NCBI RefSeq assembly: GCF_002245895.1
Contig: NZ_NPJZ01000001.1
Span: 5,218,501 to 5,282,500 of the forward strand
Length of the DNA: 64,000 bases
Source of the DNA: Rhodococcus sp. OK302
GTDB taxonomy: Bacteria; Actinomycetota; Actinomycetes; Mycobacteriales; Mycobacteriaceae
Reading direction: 5' to 3'
In this document: positions 30,901-38,327 of the stretch, piece by piece
Layout: every line of letters starts with the position of its first letter
Position numbering within the stretch: the first letter of the stretch is position 1
Notes under the pieces: model-generated
The model's input: only the letters and a program-made list of their open reading frames with translations
Databases searched by the model: none
What the model was told of the DNA's origin: nothing
Translations under genes and position numbers: made by a program

Positions 30901-31271
30901 GACGGTCCTGCCGGCTTCTCACCTTCTTCTTCGTCCACGATCTCGGCTTCGAGCATCCACGCGATCGGATCGAAACCGATCGGGCGCACAACCACGAGAT
31001 CCTGAGCAACGGGAGCGAGGCGCGCAGCTGCATCGTTGACCAGATCGGTCAGAACCGGCTCGAGACCGTTGTCGCGGCTGAGTTCTTCGAGCGTGCTGAG
31101 CCACGGAGCACCCTGCCCACCGAACGCAACCGCGTACGGGAGTCCGTTGTTCAGTGAATCGACGAGGGCACCTTTGCTGGTCGTGCGAGAAACTCCCCCG
31201 TCGACGCCAACGCGGCGTCCGTCCTTCGAGTCGCGTCCGTTTCCTGTAGGTGTCGTGTCATCGATCGTCAC
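21966..31271 (-). CDS. fas: Type I fatty acid synthase (fused multidomain)
   Basis: The protein has 3101 residues and starts with GTG (31269-31271). Domain order is acetyltransferase (GHSQG, Ser168), enoyl reductase (SPILLAGMTPTT, about residue 450), dehydratase, malonyl/palmitoyl transferase (AGHSVGEYN, Ser1468), an Ala/Pro-rich linker near 1775, ACP (GVSSRRNQLLVDLGSEL; phosphopantetheine on Ser1838 or 1839), ketoreductase (VVTGASKGS, about 2145) and ketosynthase (VAACATA, Cys2742; SQKSLTGHAKGG). It makes C16-C26 acyl-CoAs, which supply membrane lipids and the alpha branch and meromycolate primer of mycolic acids. All domains look intact. It forms an operon with acpS. Confidence 0.97.
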   Translation of the reverse strand: MTIDDTTPTGNGRDSKDGRRVGVDGGVSRTTSKGALVDSLNNGLPYAVAFGGQGAPWLSTLEELSRDNGLEPVLTDLVNDAAARLAPVAQDLVVVRPIGFDPIAWMLEAEIVDEEEGEKPAGPSAAALTAAPVSLPGVFLTQLAALRALTAQGLDTAVHAPVSVIGHSQGVLATAAVAARGNDDGELLAVAQLVGAAASLVGRRRGIIASAAGKPMVAVSNVDPERLAAVVAELAETTTPDRAAVLAIRNGRRRVVLAGPPAQLARVQERCEQIEAEEAREREGKKRGGSVFAPSFDPLDTEIGFHHPALADAIDLVGSWAIRCGLDADRARALAQAVLVDPVDWVQEVDGAIEAGAQWILDLGPSDQLTRMTASSLRGQGIGIIAAATRGGHRNLLTPGATPEVSRSWTEFAPKPVTLPGGRIGVETAFTKLTGRSPILLAGMTPTTVDAKIVAAAANAGHWAELAGGGQVTEEIFEDRVAELKMLLEPGRAIQFNSLFLDPYLWKLQLGGKRLVQRARTAGAPIDGVIVTAGIPELEEAVALIDELSEIGITNIAFKPGTVAQIRSVIRIANEVPNFPVIVHIEGGRAGGHHSWEDLDDLLLDTYAELRARPNLVICVGGGIGTPERAADYLTGRWSAAAGFPAMPVDGILVGTAAMATLEATTSPEVKQLLVDTPGTPDWVGAGTAEGGMASGRSQLGADIHEIDNAASRTGRLLDEVAGDSDAVAERRDEIIAALNVTAKPYFGDVETMTYAQWLRRYLELTVGIDAAKEFDCGADLQDAIAEATSSPWLDISWRARFGEMLQRAEARLHPVDRGPIPTLFADAATLERPEAAICALQASYPDYNTTVLHPADISFFISLCKTPGKPVNFVPVVDGDVRRWWRSDSLWQAHDPRYTADQVCVIPGTVAVAGITEVDEPVGALLDRFEKATYDELVAAGTTPVTLASRRHQDAAPGLLDAVLSAPDLQWAGRLTQNPVRRLGDLDQWSAQSAEKAVHGTTGASLTVVDEAHVLLSVPLVADKSVDITITIPASVVDGGAPVVTEADAEAAMSALLAVAAGQELPTVKNGTARVNVAWVPDRIADHAGVTGSGLPASLSVSGKAVPDVVVGACWPAVFAVLGAAKLDSLSVIEGMLDLVHLDHTVELVGELPSETSILVVNAEVASVLDTDLGRVVEVKVEVGAMLGEGLDAPAVVTMTERFAIRGRTGAGELADPARAGGSITDAAIDTPRRRRRDAKILAPVSMGAFAQVSGDHNPIHTSDNAALLAGLGSPIVHGMWLSAAAQQVVTAVDPSETRTPPRRLTAWTARFLGMVRPGATIDVRVDRVGIDQGAEIVEVGCRIDGELVMVATGRTAAPKTVYAFPGQGIQRPGMGLDARARSKAAREIWDRADKHTRKALGFSILAVVRDNPVIVKARGVEHKHPDGVLHLTQFTQVAMAVLGVAQVAELRESGAFVEGALLAGHSVGEYNALAAVAGVLPLEAVLEVVFQRGSAMHALVPRDEAGRSNYRLSAIRPSQIGVADEDLKDFVDSVAAASSEYLEIVNLNLRGSQYAIAGTIAGLEALEKEIDIRRAAFGGKRAYIQIPGIDVPFHSTVLRGGVDDFRRVLLDLLPQDIDPAILIGRYIPNLVPKPFSLRREFVQEIADLVPSEPLQAVLADFDNAAKHPSDLARTILSELLAWQFASPVRWIETQDLLFADEADGGLGVERFIEIGLGAVPTVANLASQTLKLPGRFGYPVEVLNIEREAGIVYGTDVDPAVDDDDDVEAPAAAAPTAAAAPAAAAAPVATSSGPRPDDLTFKAPDATKVLISLWTKLRPDQVGPADTIEALCDGVSSRRNQLLVDLGSELSLGAIDGAADADMGSLGATVDKLARTYKPFGPVLSDSINDHLRKVFGPSGKRPGYIADRVKKVWELGDGWAHHVTAAVALGTRDGASIRGGDLGGLSSGALADAAAVDAVIDSAVASVGAARGVSVALPATGGGSGGTVDAAALGEFTENITGRNGVLASAARLVLEQLGLNEEAAVATVEDTELVDLVSAELGSDWPRLVAPAFDAQKAVLLDDRWASAREDLARIWLGSETLSVENFIGSGSTVAAQAKWWATRATDEGRTTLAEVYTRIADAAVTAESDAPEWAGEVAVVTGASKGSIAASVTGKLLAGGATVFVTTSRLDGKRLGFYRDLYRENARAGAALWVVPANMASYTDVDALIDWIGNDATENAGGAKKLIKPAMTPTMLFPFAAPRVGGELSDAGARAEMEMRVLLWSVERLIGGLSKIGYDSDVDTHLHVVLPGSPNRGTFGGDGAYGEAKASLIAVVNRWKAERNWAERVTLAHAIIGWVRGTGLMGHNDPIVDAVEAAGVRTWSTQEMATELLKTATAESRRSAAKAPLEIDLTGGLSEANLDLGALAREAADVAELAEAVDEAVDESSILALPAPARIDATIKAPSWPELDTNPSDLVVIVGAGELGPYGSSRTRFEMEVDEQLSAAGVLELAWNTGLIVWENDPKAGWYDVESGDLVPEAEIADKYHDTVVERCGIRRYVDEGHMIDNTAPLLTSVFLDKDLSFVVGSEAEAQAFVESDPENTVASVSAESGDWTVTRRAGTEIRVPRKMKLTRSVGGQIPTNFDVTKWGIPADMAGSVDRVGLWNIVATVDAFLTGGFTPSELLRWVHPSLVANTQGTGMGGMTSMRSLYIDTLLGENRPNDILQEALPNVIAAHVVQSYVGGYGSMVHPVAACATAAVSVEEGVDKIRLGKATLVVAGGFDDLSAEGIIGFGDMSATAKTSDMHAKGIEDRRFSRANDRRRGGFVESAGGGTILLARGDLALEMGLPVLGVVAWAGSFADGVHTSIPAPGIGALGAGRGGPDSQLALSLNALGVTADDIAVISKHDTSTAANDPNEAELHERLAGALGRSEGAPMFVVSQKSLTGHAKGGAAAFQLIGLCQVLGQGVIPPNRSLDCVDDKMAEFEHLVWARQPLKFGEQLPLRAGLLTSLGFGHVSGLIAVVHPQAFVESVPVAKREAYLAAAQQRTIDGQRRLAKAMCGGDSLYERPADRRLGADGTPAKASRQLEADMLLSEDARLGADDRYRSNLPGCK

Positions 31272-31364
31272 GCGTACGTCCTCTCCTGGTCACCTCTGCG
31301 GCGAGGTGGGATTTGCAGTGTCCTGCCCGGGGCGAATTGCTCGCGTATCCACCGAAAAAATCGG

Positions 31365-31421
31365 CATGATCAAGGCCTCCGTGCACAACAAGGTTTGCAC
31401 AGGATCATGAGGATTTCCTCA
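31365..31421. promoter_or_regulatory. Cluster of palindromes upstream of fas
   Basis: Three inverted repeats lie 95-150 bp upstream of the fas start. GTGCACAACAAGGTTTGCAC (31381-31400) has perfect GTGCA/TGCAC ends. CATGATC (31365-31371) and GATCATG (31403-31409) flank it. TGAGGA-TT-TCCTCA (31408-31421) is a perfect palindrome. These are candidate binding sites for a fas regulator. The remainder of the 421-bp gap between fas and the next gene has promoter-like AT-rich stretches but no gene I can support. Confidence 0.5.
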
Positions 31422-31692
31422 CGTTTGCCAGCGGGGCGGATTACTGGACTTTCCCGGCGGTGATCTTCCTCACCGCATGCCGAGAAAGTGACTCGCGAGT
31501 AGGTCACAAAGCCCCTGCCAGGGACTGTTACTTGCATTTCCACAAACCTGAGGAACCCCTCATATTTATTGTTACCAATTCGTGACCCTCTTGACGGTTG
31601 GCGCGTCCCGTGCGTTCTACGGCAAAACCTGTCGTACCCCTTCGCTACGTTGAGCGCGTCCATTCGGACCACATTCTCTGGGGGGAGAAATT

Positions 31693-32394
31693 ATGGGTAT
31701 CACCAACACACAGACAGTCGTCAGCTTCATCGAAAGCGAGCTACCACTCGCCGCCTGGCCACATTGGAACGACGGCTGGCCACAGGAAGCAGAAGCCGCA
31801 ATTCTCGACGCGATCTTCTCGGCTCGCGCCGCCTACGGGACGCCCTCCACCGGCGTCCGGGCCGTCATTGCGAAATGGCGGGACTACCGCCAGTCGAGTA
31901 CGCCGCTCGACGATCTAGCCGCACTCGCAGCTTTCGCAGACCGCGGAGACGAACTGGCGACCATCCTCGGCAACCGTCAGCGAGTGCCGGGCAATTACTC
32001 CACCAAAGCCGAGGGCGCTGCCCGCGCTGCTGCTGCACTGATCACAGCGGAATGCACCGGCAGCAATGACATCAGCGACACCGACGCACATCGAGACGCC
32101 GTCATTTCCGTTCCCGGACTGGGAGTGCGCACCTTCGAACTGCTGCTGTTCCTTTCCGGCACACTCACACCGGATTCACTCGACCTACTGACGCGGTTCG
32201 CCACCGAAGCAGTCGGGAGCGAGGAACAACTGAGCACCGTGGACGCGACGGCACTTCTGACGGCAGTGGCCCACGAACTGGGCGTATCAATCTCAACCCT
32301 GACCCACGCGGCCTGGCGGTATCAACGCACTGCCGAGCAACCTCGACGACAATCAAAACCTGTCGTGGCGGTCGTCCTCGCCGAATCGGCTTGA
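31693..32394 (+). CDS. Hypothetical protein with a helix-hairpin-helix-like segment
   Basis: The protein has 233 residues and I do not recognise its family. A strong ribosome site (GGGGGGAG, 31680-31687) precedes the ATG. It is largely helical. VISVPGLGVRTFELLLFLSG (about residues 137-156) looks like the helix-hairpin-helix of endonuclease III-type proteins, but no catalytic Lys/Asp arrangement or Fe-S cysteines are present. A possible weak promoter (TTGACG at 31591, TTCTAC at 31615) lies upstream. It sits at the junction between the two conserved blocks. Confidence 0.7.
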   Translation: MGITNTQTVVSFIESELPLAAWPHWNDGWPQEAEAAILDAIFSARAAYGTPSTGVRAVIAKWRDYRQSSTPLDDLAALAAFADRGDELATILGNRQRVPGNYSTKAEGAARAAAALITAECTGSNDISDTDAHRDAVISVPGLGVRTFELLLFLSGTLTPDSLDLLTRFATEAVGSEEQLSTVDATALLTAVAHELGVSISTLTHAAWRYQRTAEQPRRQSKPVVAVVLAESA

Positions 32395-32487
32395 TCTGGG
32401 GTTTCGCTATTCGAGTGGGTGCCGAGTCCGCTATGCCAGGGTGGTGACTGCGGCAGGTACTGCAGTCGCGTATCCTTTGAATTCCGC

Positions 32488-32569
<82 letters not shown>

Positions 32570-32585
32570 CAAGAAAGAGTTCGAT

Positions 32586-34325
32586 TCAAGAACTCACAGC
32601 AGGTGGGCCCGCCGAAAGGTTGGGTTCACCTGTTTTTCTCGGCGGCCTTCTACCGGCGTGCTCTTCTGCTCTCATCCGTTCAACCATATGTGGGTAGTGC
32701 AGTTCGAACGCTGGTCGTTCGCTGCGAATTCGGGGTAGTTCGATGAAGTTGTGCCGCGGCGGCGGACAGGTGGTTGCCCATTCGAGTGAATTGCCGAACC
32801 CCCACGGGTCGTCGACCGTCACAACCTCCCCGTATCGATAGGACGTGAAAACGTTCCAGACAAAGGGCAACAGCGACGCCCCGAGGACAAACGAACCGAT
32901 CGTGGAGATGGAGTTCAGGGTGGTGAATCCATCCGACGGCAGGTAATCCGCATACCGACGCGGCATACCTTCGGCGCCGAGCCAATGTTGGACCAGAAAC
33001 GTCATATGGAAACCGACGAAGGTCGTCCAGAAATGCCATTTGCCGAGACGTTCGTTCATGAATCGTCCGGTCATTTTCGGAAACCAGAAGTAGATCCCGG
33101 CGTAGCTCGCGAAGACGATGGTTCCGAAGAGAACGTAGTGGAAGTGCGCTACGAGAAAATACGAATCGGTGACGTGGAAGTCGAGTGGCGGACTCGCCAG
33201 AATTACGCCGGAAAGGCCACCGAAGAGGAAGGTGACCAGAAAGCCGATCGAGAACAGCATCGGCGATTCGAAGGTCAACTGCCCCTTCCACATCGTGCCG
33301 ATCCAGTTGAAAAATTTCACTCCGGTCGGCACGGCGATGAGGAAGGTCATCATCGAAAAGAAGGGCAGCAGAACAGATCCCGTGGCATACATGTGATGGG
33401 CCCAGACCGCCGCCGAGAGAGCGGTAATGGCGATGGTCGCGTAGATCAGCCCGAGGTATCCGAAGATCGGTTTGCGGGAGAAGACCGGAAATATCTCCGA
33501 CACGATGCCGAAGAACGGTATCGCCACGATGTACACCTCGGGATGCCCGAAGAACCAGAACAAGTGCTGCCACAAGATCGCACCACCATTTGCGGGATCG
33601 AAGATATGACCGCCGAGGTGTCGGTCCACGAGCAGTCCCATCAGCGCTGCGGTCAGAATTGGGAACGCCAGCAACACCAGGATCATTGTCATGAACACAT
33701 TCCAGGTGAAGATCGGCATCCGGAACATCGTCATTCCGGGTGCGCGCAGGCAGATGACTGTGGTGATCATGTTGACCCCACCGAGGATGGTCCCGACGCC
33801 GGCCAACACCAACCCCATAATCCACAGGTCGGCACCGACGCCGGGCGAATGCAGCGCGTTGGTCAATGGGGAATATCCGGTCCAGCCGAAATCGGCGGCC
33901 CCGCCCGGTGTGAGAAAACCCGAGACGGTGATGAGCGCACCGAACAGGTAGAGCCAGTAGCTCAACGCATTCAGTCGCGGAAACGCCACGTCCGGCGCAC
34001 CGATTTGCAGCGGCAGAATGTAGTTCGCGAAACCGAAGACGATCGGCGTCGCGTACAGCAGCAGCATGATAGTGCCATGCATGGTGAAGAGCTGGTTGTA
34101 CTGCTCAGTCGAGAGAAACTGGAGGCCCGGAACGGCGAGTTCGGTCCGGATCAACAGAGCCATCAATCCGCCGAACATGAAGAATGCGAACGACGTGACC
34201 AGGTACATCACGCCCAACTGCTTGGGGTCGGTGGTGGTGGCAGCGGAATAGAGGAACGAACCCTTGATCCCGTGCCGCTTCGGATAGGGCCGCGAGGGAA
34301 CGAGTTCTGTAACTACTGGGGTCAC
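32586..34325 (-). CDS. ctaD: Cytochrome c oxidase subunit I
   Basis: The protein has 579 residues, a GTG start and about 12 membrane helices. Key residues are the haem a ligand in [12 protein letters not shown], the CuB ligands and cross-linked Tyr in GHPEVYI, the His-His pair in WAHHMY, and VAHFHYV carrying the haem a3 and haem a ligands. It is the catalytic subunit of the aa3-type oxidase in the cytochrome bcc-aa3 branch. No other cta genes are near, which is normal for actinobacterial ctaD. It is divergent from the LprD-like gene. Confidence 0.96.
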   Translation of the reverse strand: MTPVVTELVPSRPYPKRHGIKGSFLYSAATTTDPKQLGVMYLVTSFAFFMFGGLMALLIRTELAVPGLQFLSTEQYNQLFTMHGTIMLLLYATPIVFGFANYILPLQIGAPDVAFPRLNALSYWLYLFGALITVSGFLTPGGAADFGWTGYSPLTNALHSPGVGADLWIMGLVLAGVGTILGGVNMITTVICLRAPGMTMFRMPIFTWNVFMTMILVLLAFPILTAALMGLLVDRHLGGHIFDPANGGAILWQHLFWFFGHPEVYIVAIPFFGIVSEIFPVFSRKPIFGYLGLIYATIAITALSAAVWAHHMYATGSVLLPFFSMMTFLIAVPTGVKFFNWIGTMWKGQLTFESPMLFSIGFLVTFLFGGLSGVILASPPLDFHVTDSYFLVAHFHYVLFGTIVFASYAGIYFWFPKMTGRFMNERLGKWHFWTTFVGFHMTFLVQHWLGAEGMPRRYADYLPSDGFTTLNSISTIGSFVLGASLLPFVWNVFTSYRYGEVVTVDDPWGFGNSLEWATTCPPPRHNFIELPRIRSERPAFELHYPHMVERMRAEEHAGRRPPRKTGEPNLSAGPPAVSS

Positions 34326-34479
34326 TGCGCACCGTCACTGTGTAGGGGTGATGTGGGGTTTCCCGTTGCTCCGAAACCGGAAACCTGCACGCCTCTACGA
34401 CACGCCGTGGCACGGCAACTACGACACAGTGTCGGAGATCGCAGGGCGCGGCACAATACATGTCAGGTACCGTCTTAGT

Positions 34480-34887
34480 GTGCCTAAGAACGCTACGAAA
34501 CGCCGACCTGCGCTGATTGCGCTGGTTCTTGTGTCAGCCGCTGGCTGCTTGGCGCTCGGCTGGTGGCAGTGGGAGCGTTTCGAGGCTGTGGGCGGTACTG
34601 GCCAGAACCTCGGTTATGCCTTGCAGTGGCCGCTGTTCGCGGCATTTGTGGTGTACGCATACCGCAAGTTCGTGCAACTCGAGGATGTCGATCCGGAAGA
34701 GGCTGCTGCCGAAGAGTTGGCCGCCGAGCCTCGCGAGATCCCGGCTGACCTGCTTCCGCAGCGCCCCAAGGCTGAGCTCGACGACGTCGAACGTGACGTC
34801 GATGATCCCGAGGCTCGCCAAATGCTCGAATACAACGACTACCTTGCGCAGCTCGCCGCTCGCGAGCCCGATAGGAGCACTACGTGA
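34480..34887 (+). CDS. LprD-like membrane/lipoprotein
   Basis: The protein has 135 residues with GTG start at 34480. A hydrophobic stretch ALIALVLVSAAGCLALGWW contains a possible lipobox Cys (AAGC), as in Rv1343c (LprD). A second hydrophobic segment (WPLFAAFVVYAYRKFV) and an acidic C-terminal tail follow. The open frame reaches back to 34348, but that part is not family-like. Its TGA overlaps the GTG of the DUF3817 gene (GTGA), so the two are translationally coupled. Function unknown. Confidence 0.75.
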   Translation: MPKNATKRRPALIALVLVSAAGCLALGWWQWERFEAVGGTGQNLGYALQWPLFAAFVVYAYRKFVQLEDVDPEEAAAEELAAEPREIPADLLPQRPKAELDDVERDVDDPEARQMLEYNDYLAQLAAREPDRSTT

Positions 34888-35249
34888 GTACCGGTCAGGA
34901 AGCGAACATCGCTGTCCCTGCAGTCGATGAAGCCAAGCAGACGAAGGTCCGTTCCGCACTTTTGCGGTACCGCGTCCTCGCGTACGCGACTGGCATCTGG
35001 TTGTTGGTGCTTACCGCTGAGGTTGTCGCCAAGTACATCTTCGGCGTCGAAAACCTGCCGACGTGGATCGCAGTTGTTCACGGCTGGGTGTACTTCGTCT
35101 ATCTGATCGTCACACTCGATCTTGCAGTCAAGGTCCGATGGCCCGCCATGCGCACTGTGGGTACGCTCCTTGCCGGAACGATTCCGTTCCTTTCGTTCTA
35201 CGTCGAACACAAGCGGACGGTTCAGGTCAAGAACGACTACAACCTCTGA
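34884..35249 (+). CDS. DUF3817 integral membrane protein
   Basis: The protein has 121 residues and three hydrophobic helices, with the family motif VVHGWVYFVYL and RTVGTLLAGTIPFLSFYVEH. The orthologue by position is Rv1342c. Function is unknown. GTG start overlaps the upstream stop. A second DUF3817 protein is encoded at 53959. Confidence 0.88.
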   Translation: MSTGQEANIAVPAVDEAKQTKVRSALLRYRVLAYATGIWLLVLTAEVVAKYIFGVENLPTWIAVVHGWVYFVYLIVTLDLAVKVRWPAMRTVGTLLAGTIPFLSFYVEHKRTVQVKNDYNL

Positions 35250-35260
35250 CTCGACCAAAA

Positions 35261-35298
35261 CGAAGGCCCGTCAGCGCAATTGCGCTGACGGGCCTTCG
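35261..35298. terminator. 38-bp perfect palindrome, bidirectional terminator
   Basis: The arms CGAAGGCCCGTCAGCGCAA and TTGCGCTGACGGGCCTTCG are perfect over 19 bp with no spacer. It lies between the convergent DUF3817 and rdgB genes and will serve both. Confidence 0.85.
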
Positions 35299-35310
35299 TC
35301 GTACGTGGGC

Positions 35311-35919
35311 TCAGCCTGCGAGCGCTGCTAACGCCGGAACCAACTGAACTAGGGCCCTTCCCCGGTGTGAAGCCGCGTCCTTCTCGGCCGGCGTCAATTC
35401 CGCAGCGGCGCGGGTATCGCCGTCGGGGCGGAAGATCGGGTCGTAACCGAACCCTCCGTCGCCGGCAGGTTCGTGGCCGATGACTCCGCGCCATTCACCG
35501 CGCACCACCGTCTCGTCGCCGCCGGGAATCACGAGCGCACAGGCGGAAACGAATGCCGCTCCGCGACGCTCATCCGGTACGTCGCCCAATTGTGCGAGGA
35601 CGAGCGCGGTGTTGGCGCCGTCGTCACCGTGGGTTCCCGACCAGCGGGCCGACAACACTCCCGGCATTGCGTTGAGTGCGTCGATCTCGACACCGGAATC
35701 ATCTGCAATGCACGGCATTCCGGTAGCGGCAGCACCATCGCGAGCCTTCGCGAGTGCGTTCTCTTCGAACGTTGCACCTGTCTCCGGAGCTTCCGGGAAC
35801 GGCGGCACTTCGTCGAGTCCGACGAGGTCGATGCCGCGTACTCCCGCGGCGTCGAGCACCCGGTGGAGTTCTTTCAATTTCTTTGCGTTTCGGCTGGCAA
35901 CCAGCACTCGGACAGTCAC
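35311..35919 (-). CDS. rdgB: XTP/dITP diphosphatase (RdgB/HAM1)
   Basis: The protein has 202 residues and a GTG start. VLVASRNAKKLKEL is the SxNxxK substrate-binding motif, TFEENALAKA and ADDSGVEID are the metal and catalytic segments, and GGFGYDPIF with SHRGRAL close the family pattern. It removes ITP, dITP and XTP from nucleotide pools. It starts 3 bases after the rph stop codon, so rph-rdgB are one operon, as Rv1340-Rv1341. Confidence 0.95.
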   Translation of the reverse strand: MTVRVLVASRNAKKLKELHRVLDAAGVRGIDLVGLDEVPPFPEAPETGATFEENALAKARDGAAATGMPCIADDSGVEIDALNAMPGVLSARWSGTHGDDGANTALVLAQLGDVPDERRGAAFVSACALVIPGGDETVVRGEWRGVIGHEPAGDGGFGYDPIFRPDGDTRAAAELTPAEKDAASHRGRALVQLVPALAALAG

Positions 35920-35922
35920 AGC

Positions 35923-36708
35923 TCAGGCACCGAATTTCTTCTTGGGTTCCGGGTTCTTGGGTTCGGGCAGTACACCCGGGTAGGGCTCGGCCAACGCGAG
36001 CTTCTGAATTTCGAATATCTGCTCGCATCCGGCCAGTGCGGAGTCCAGCAGTTTGTCGAGAGTCGAACGAGGGAAGGTCGCACCCTCACCCGTGCCCTGG
36101 ATCTCGACCAGAGTTCCGGTGTCGGTCGCGACGACATTCATATCGACCTCGGCGCGCGAATCTTCCTCGTAGGGCAGATCCAATCGCACACGCCCGTCGA
36201 CAACTCCGACGCTGACTGCCGCGATGCCACACGAGATCGGTTGGGGATCGCTCAAGAGGTCGGCGGCACGCAGGTAGGTGACCGCGTCGACCAGTGCGAC
36301 GTACGCGCCCGTGATTGCGGCGGTACGGGTTCCGCCGTCGGCCTGAAGTACGTCGCAGTCCAAGGCGATGGTGTTCTCACCGATTGCCGCGAGGTCGATG
36401 CACGCGCGCAGTGATCGACCGATGAGTCGGCTGATTTCCTGGGTGCGGCCGCCGACCTTGCCTTTGACGGATTCACGTCCACTGCGCGTATGTGTCGCAG
36501 CGGGGAGCATTGCATATTCCGCGGTGAGCCAGCCGAGCCCAGACCCCTTGCGCCACCGCGGAACACCTTCCTGAACGCTTGCGGTACACATCACACGGGT
36601 GTTCCCGAACTCGACCAATACCGAGCCTGCCGGATGGCTGGTGAACCCGCGGGTGATTTTGATCGTGCGGAGTTCGTCGTCCGCCCTGCCGTCTTCTCGT
36701 GTAGTCAC
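35923..36708 (-). CDS. rph: Ribonuclease PH
   Basis: The protein has 261 residues from GTG 36706-36708 ([14 protein letters not shown]). The phosphate and tRNA-binding segments are R(E)[28 protein letters not shown] and [20 protein letters not shown]. It trims tRNA 3' ends with phosphate. The upstream in-frame start at 36759 would overlap the MBL gene and is not conserved. The C-terminal tail is Pro/Lys-rich. Confidence 0.95.
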   Translation of the reverse strand: MTTREDGRADDELRTIKITRGFTSHPAGSVLVEFGNTRVMCTASVQEGVPRWRKGSGLGWLTAEYAMLPAATHTRSGRESVKGKVGGRTQEISRLIGRSLRACIDLAAIGENTIALDCDVLQADGGTRTAAITGAYVALVDAVTYLRAADLLSDPQPISCGIAAVSVGVVDGRVRLDLPYEEDSRAEVDMNVVATDTGTLVEIQGTGEGATFPRSTLDKLLDSALAGCEQIFEIQKLALAEPYPGVLPEPKNPEPKKKFGA

Positions 36709-36742
36709 CTTCGTGAGCCTAGCGTCCCTCGCAGGCCAGCTG

Positions 36743-37510
36743 TCAGATGTCGTACACACTTCCTGCGGAGACCGCGTGTACCGGTCCCGAGAATTCGGAT
36801 TTCGCTTCGGCGATGACGTCCTCGCGGGACGTCCATGGCGGGATGTGCGTCAGGAGAAGTTCCTTCACACCGGCCAGAGCGGCGACGCGGCCGGCTTCCT
36901 TTCCCGACAGATGAATGCCCGCGGGGCGATCAGGACTGTCGGTCCACGACGCCTCGGACAGCAACACGTCGGCGCCTCGGGCAAGTTCGACGACGTTGTC
37001 GCACATTCCGGTGTCGCCGGTGTAGACGAGAACCTTCCCGGCAGCATCGGTAACTCGGAATCCGTAGGCCTCGGGAGGATGGTTCATCCGGCTCGGAACG
37101 ACGGTCAGTTCACCGAAGGTGACGGGCTCGTTCTCGGCCCACAATCTCAAGTCGATGGTGTCGGAGATGTCATCGATTTCTCCGGCACATTCTGCGGACG
37201 AAGTCCCGATCCGGCAGGCGGTATCAGTCGGGCCGTAAACCAGTGCGCGACCTTCGGGCCGATTGGGATGGTAGCGACGCCACACGAGCAGGCTCGGCAT
37301 GTCGAGACAATGATCGGCGTGCAGATGCGAGAGCAGGATCGTCGCCTCGCCGGGGTCTGCGTAACGTTGCAGAGCGCCCAGCACTCCGGGGCCGAAATCT
37401 ATGACGAGCGGCGGGGTACCCGGCGCCGTGAGCAAGTAGCCCGAAGCCGGTGAATCCGGCCCCGAGACGCTGCCGGAACACCCCAGGACGGTCATGCGCA
37501 TACGGGTCAT
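36743..37510 (-). CDS. Metallo-beta-lactamase-fold phosphodiesterase, Rv1339-like
   Basis: The protein has 255 residues. [12 protein letters not shown] is the HxHxDH zinc motif, GDTGMCDN and THIPPWTS hold the other ligands. It closely resembles what I recall of Rv1339 ([37 protein letters not shown]). That protein was described as an atypical class II cAMP phosphodiesterase; the fold is also that of RNase Z. It precedes rph with a 34-base gap, suggesting an operon. The start is uncertain among three ATGs (37510, 37501, 37495). Confidence 0.87.
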   Translation of the reverse strand: MTRMRMTVLGCSGSVSGPDSPASGYLLTAPGTPPLVIDFGPGVLGALQRYADPGEATILLSHLHADHCLDMPSLLVWRRYHPNRPEGRALVYGPTDTACRIGTSSAECAGEIDDISDTIDLRLWAENEPVTFGELTVVPSRMNHPPEAYGFRVTDAAGKVLVYTGDTGMCDNVVELARGADVLLSEASWTDSPDRPAGIHLSGKEAGRVAALAGVKELLLTHIPPWTSREDVIAEAKSEFSGPVHAVSAGSVYDI

Positions 37511-37564
37511 GCTGCCACGTCTACCCACGAACAAAAAAGCTCCCGTCCGTTTTTGCGAGTCGAA

Positions 37565-37588
37565 GTCACACCCGCCGACGGGTGTGAC
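37565..37588. terminator. Hairpin between the rhomboid and MBL genes
   Basis: GTCACACCCG and CGGGTGTGAC form a perfect 10-bp stem with a CCGA loop, 25 bp after the rhomboid stop. No immediate T run follows on the minus strand, but a TTTTTTG stretch lies 25 bases further on. It is probably a weak terminator. Confidence 0.5.
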
Positions 37589-37613
37589 CCACGTCCGTAT
37601 CGAAAGTGCCTGG

Positions 37614-38258
37614 TCAGGCCGAAGTTACAGCGCCGGCCCGCTTGGTTCGATCACCTGACGCAAGTGCCCACGCAGCCACGACGCCACCAATCGCGCCGAA
37701 CAAGTGCCCCTGCCACGAAACCTGCGGATCACTGGGCAACACGCCCCACAGCACTCCGCCGTAGATCACGAAGACAACAACCCCGATCAGGATCTGAGTG
37801 AAACTTCGTGTGAAGAATCCTCGAACCAAGAGGTACGTGACCCAACCGAAGATGAGTACGGATGCCCCGACGTGATTCGAATTCGCCCCGGCAAAAAGCC
37901 ACGTTCCGACGCCCCCGACCACCCAGATGATCCCGGTTGCCTCCAGCCCACGGGAAATCCCCGAGACGAGTACGAGATAGCCGAGAATCAGCACCGGAAT
38001 TGTGTTCGCAATCAGGTGCGCCCAGTCGTCGTGAAGCACCGGTGCAAAGAGAATGCCCCAGAGTCCGTCCAAAGTGCGAGGTGTGACTCCGGCATTTTGG
38101 ATGTGCTGCCCGGAAATGGCGTCCACAATTTCGATGACATACAACGCCAGGACAAATCCGCCGATCAGCACGGCCGACTGCTTCCACACCGACGGGGGTT
38201 TCGATGTGGGAACGGGTGTCCGGGCACCGAAATCCGGACTGTTGAAATCCATCGTCAT
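37614..38258 (-). CDS. Rhomboid family intramembrane serine protease
   Basis: The protein has 214 residues. Six hydrophobic helices are seen. The catalytic Ser is in HVGASVLIFG and the His in WQGHLFGAIGG; DDWAHLIANTIPVL is the usual early-loop motif. The ATG at 38258 has GAGGA 8 bases upstream, and an in-frame GTG at 38273 is less well placed. The positional orthologue is Rv1337. Substrates are unknown. Confidence 0.9.
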   Translation of the reverse strand: MTMDFNSPDFGARTPVPTSKPPSVWKQSAVLIGGFVLALYVIEIVDAISGQHIQNAGVTPRTLDGLWGILFAPVLHDDWAHLIANTIPVLILGYLVLVSGISRGLEATGIIWVVGGVGTWLFAGANSNHVGASVLIFGWVTYLLVRGFFTRSFTQILIGVVVFVIYGGVLWGVLPSDPQVSWQGHLFGAIGGVVAAWALASGDRTKRAGAVTSA

Positions 38259-38327
38259 CGCGGGCGTCCTCACAGTAGGTGTGTCTACTTCGAGATTACC
38301 GTCGCGGGCTTGGGTCGTAGGGAGGAG

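Noticed and set aside
32985..34478. A long open frame opposite ctaD
   Set aside because: The opposite strand encodes a clear haem-copper oxidase subunit; the shadow is Glu/Arg/His-rich without similarity.
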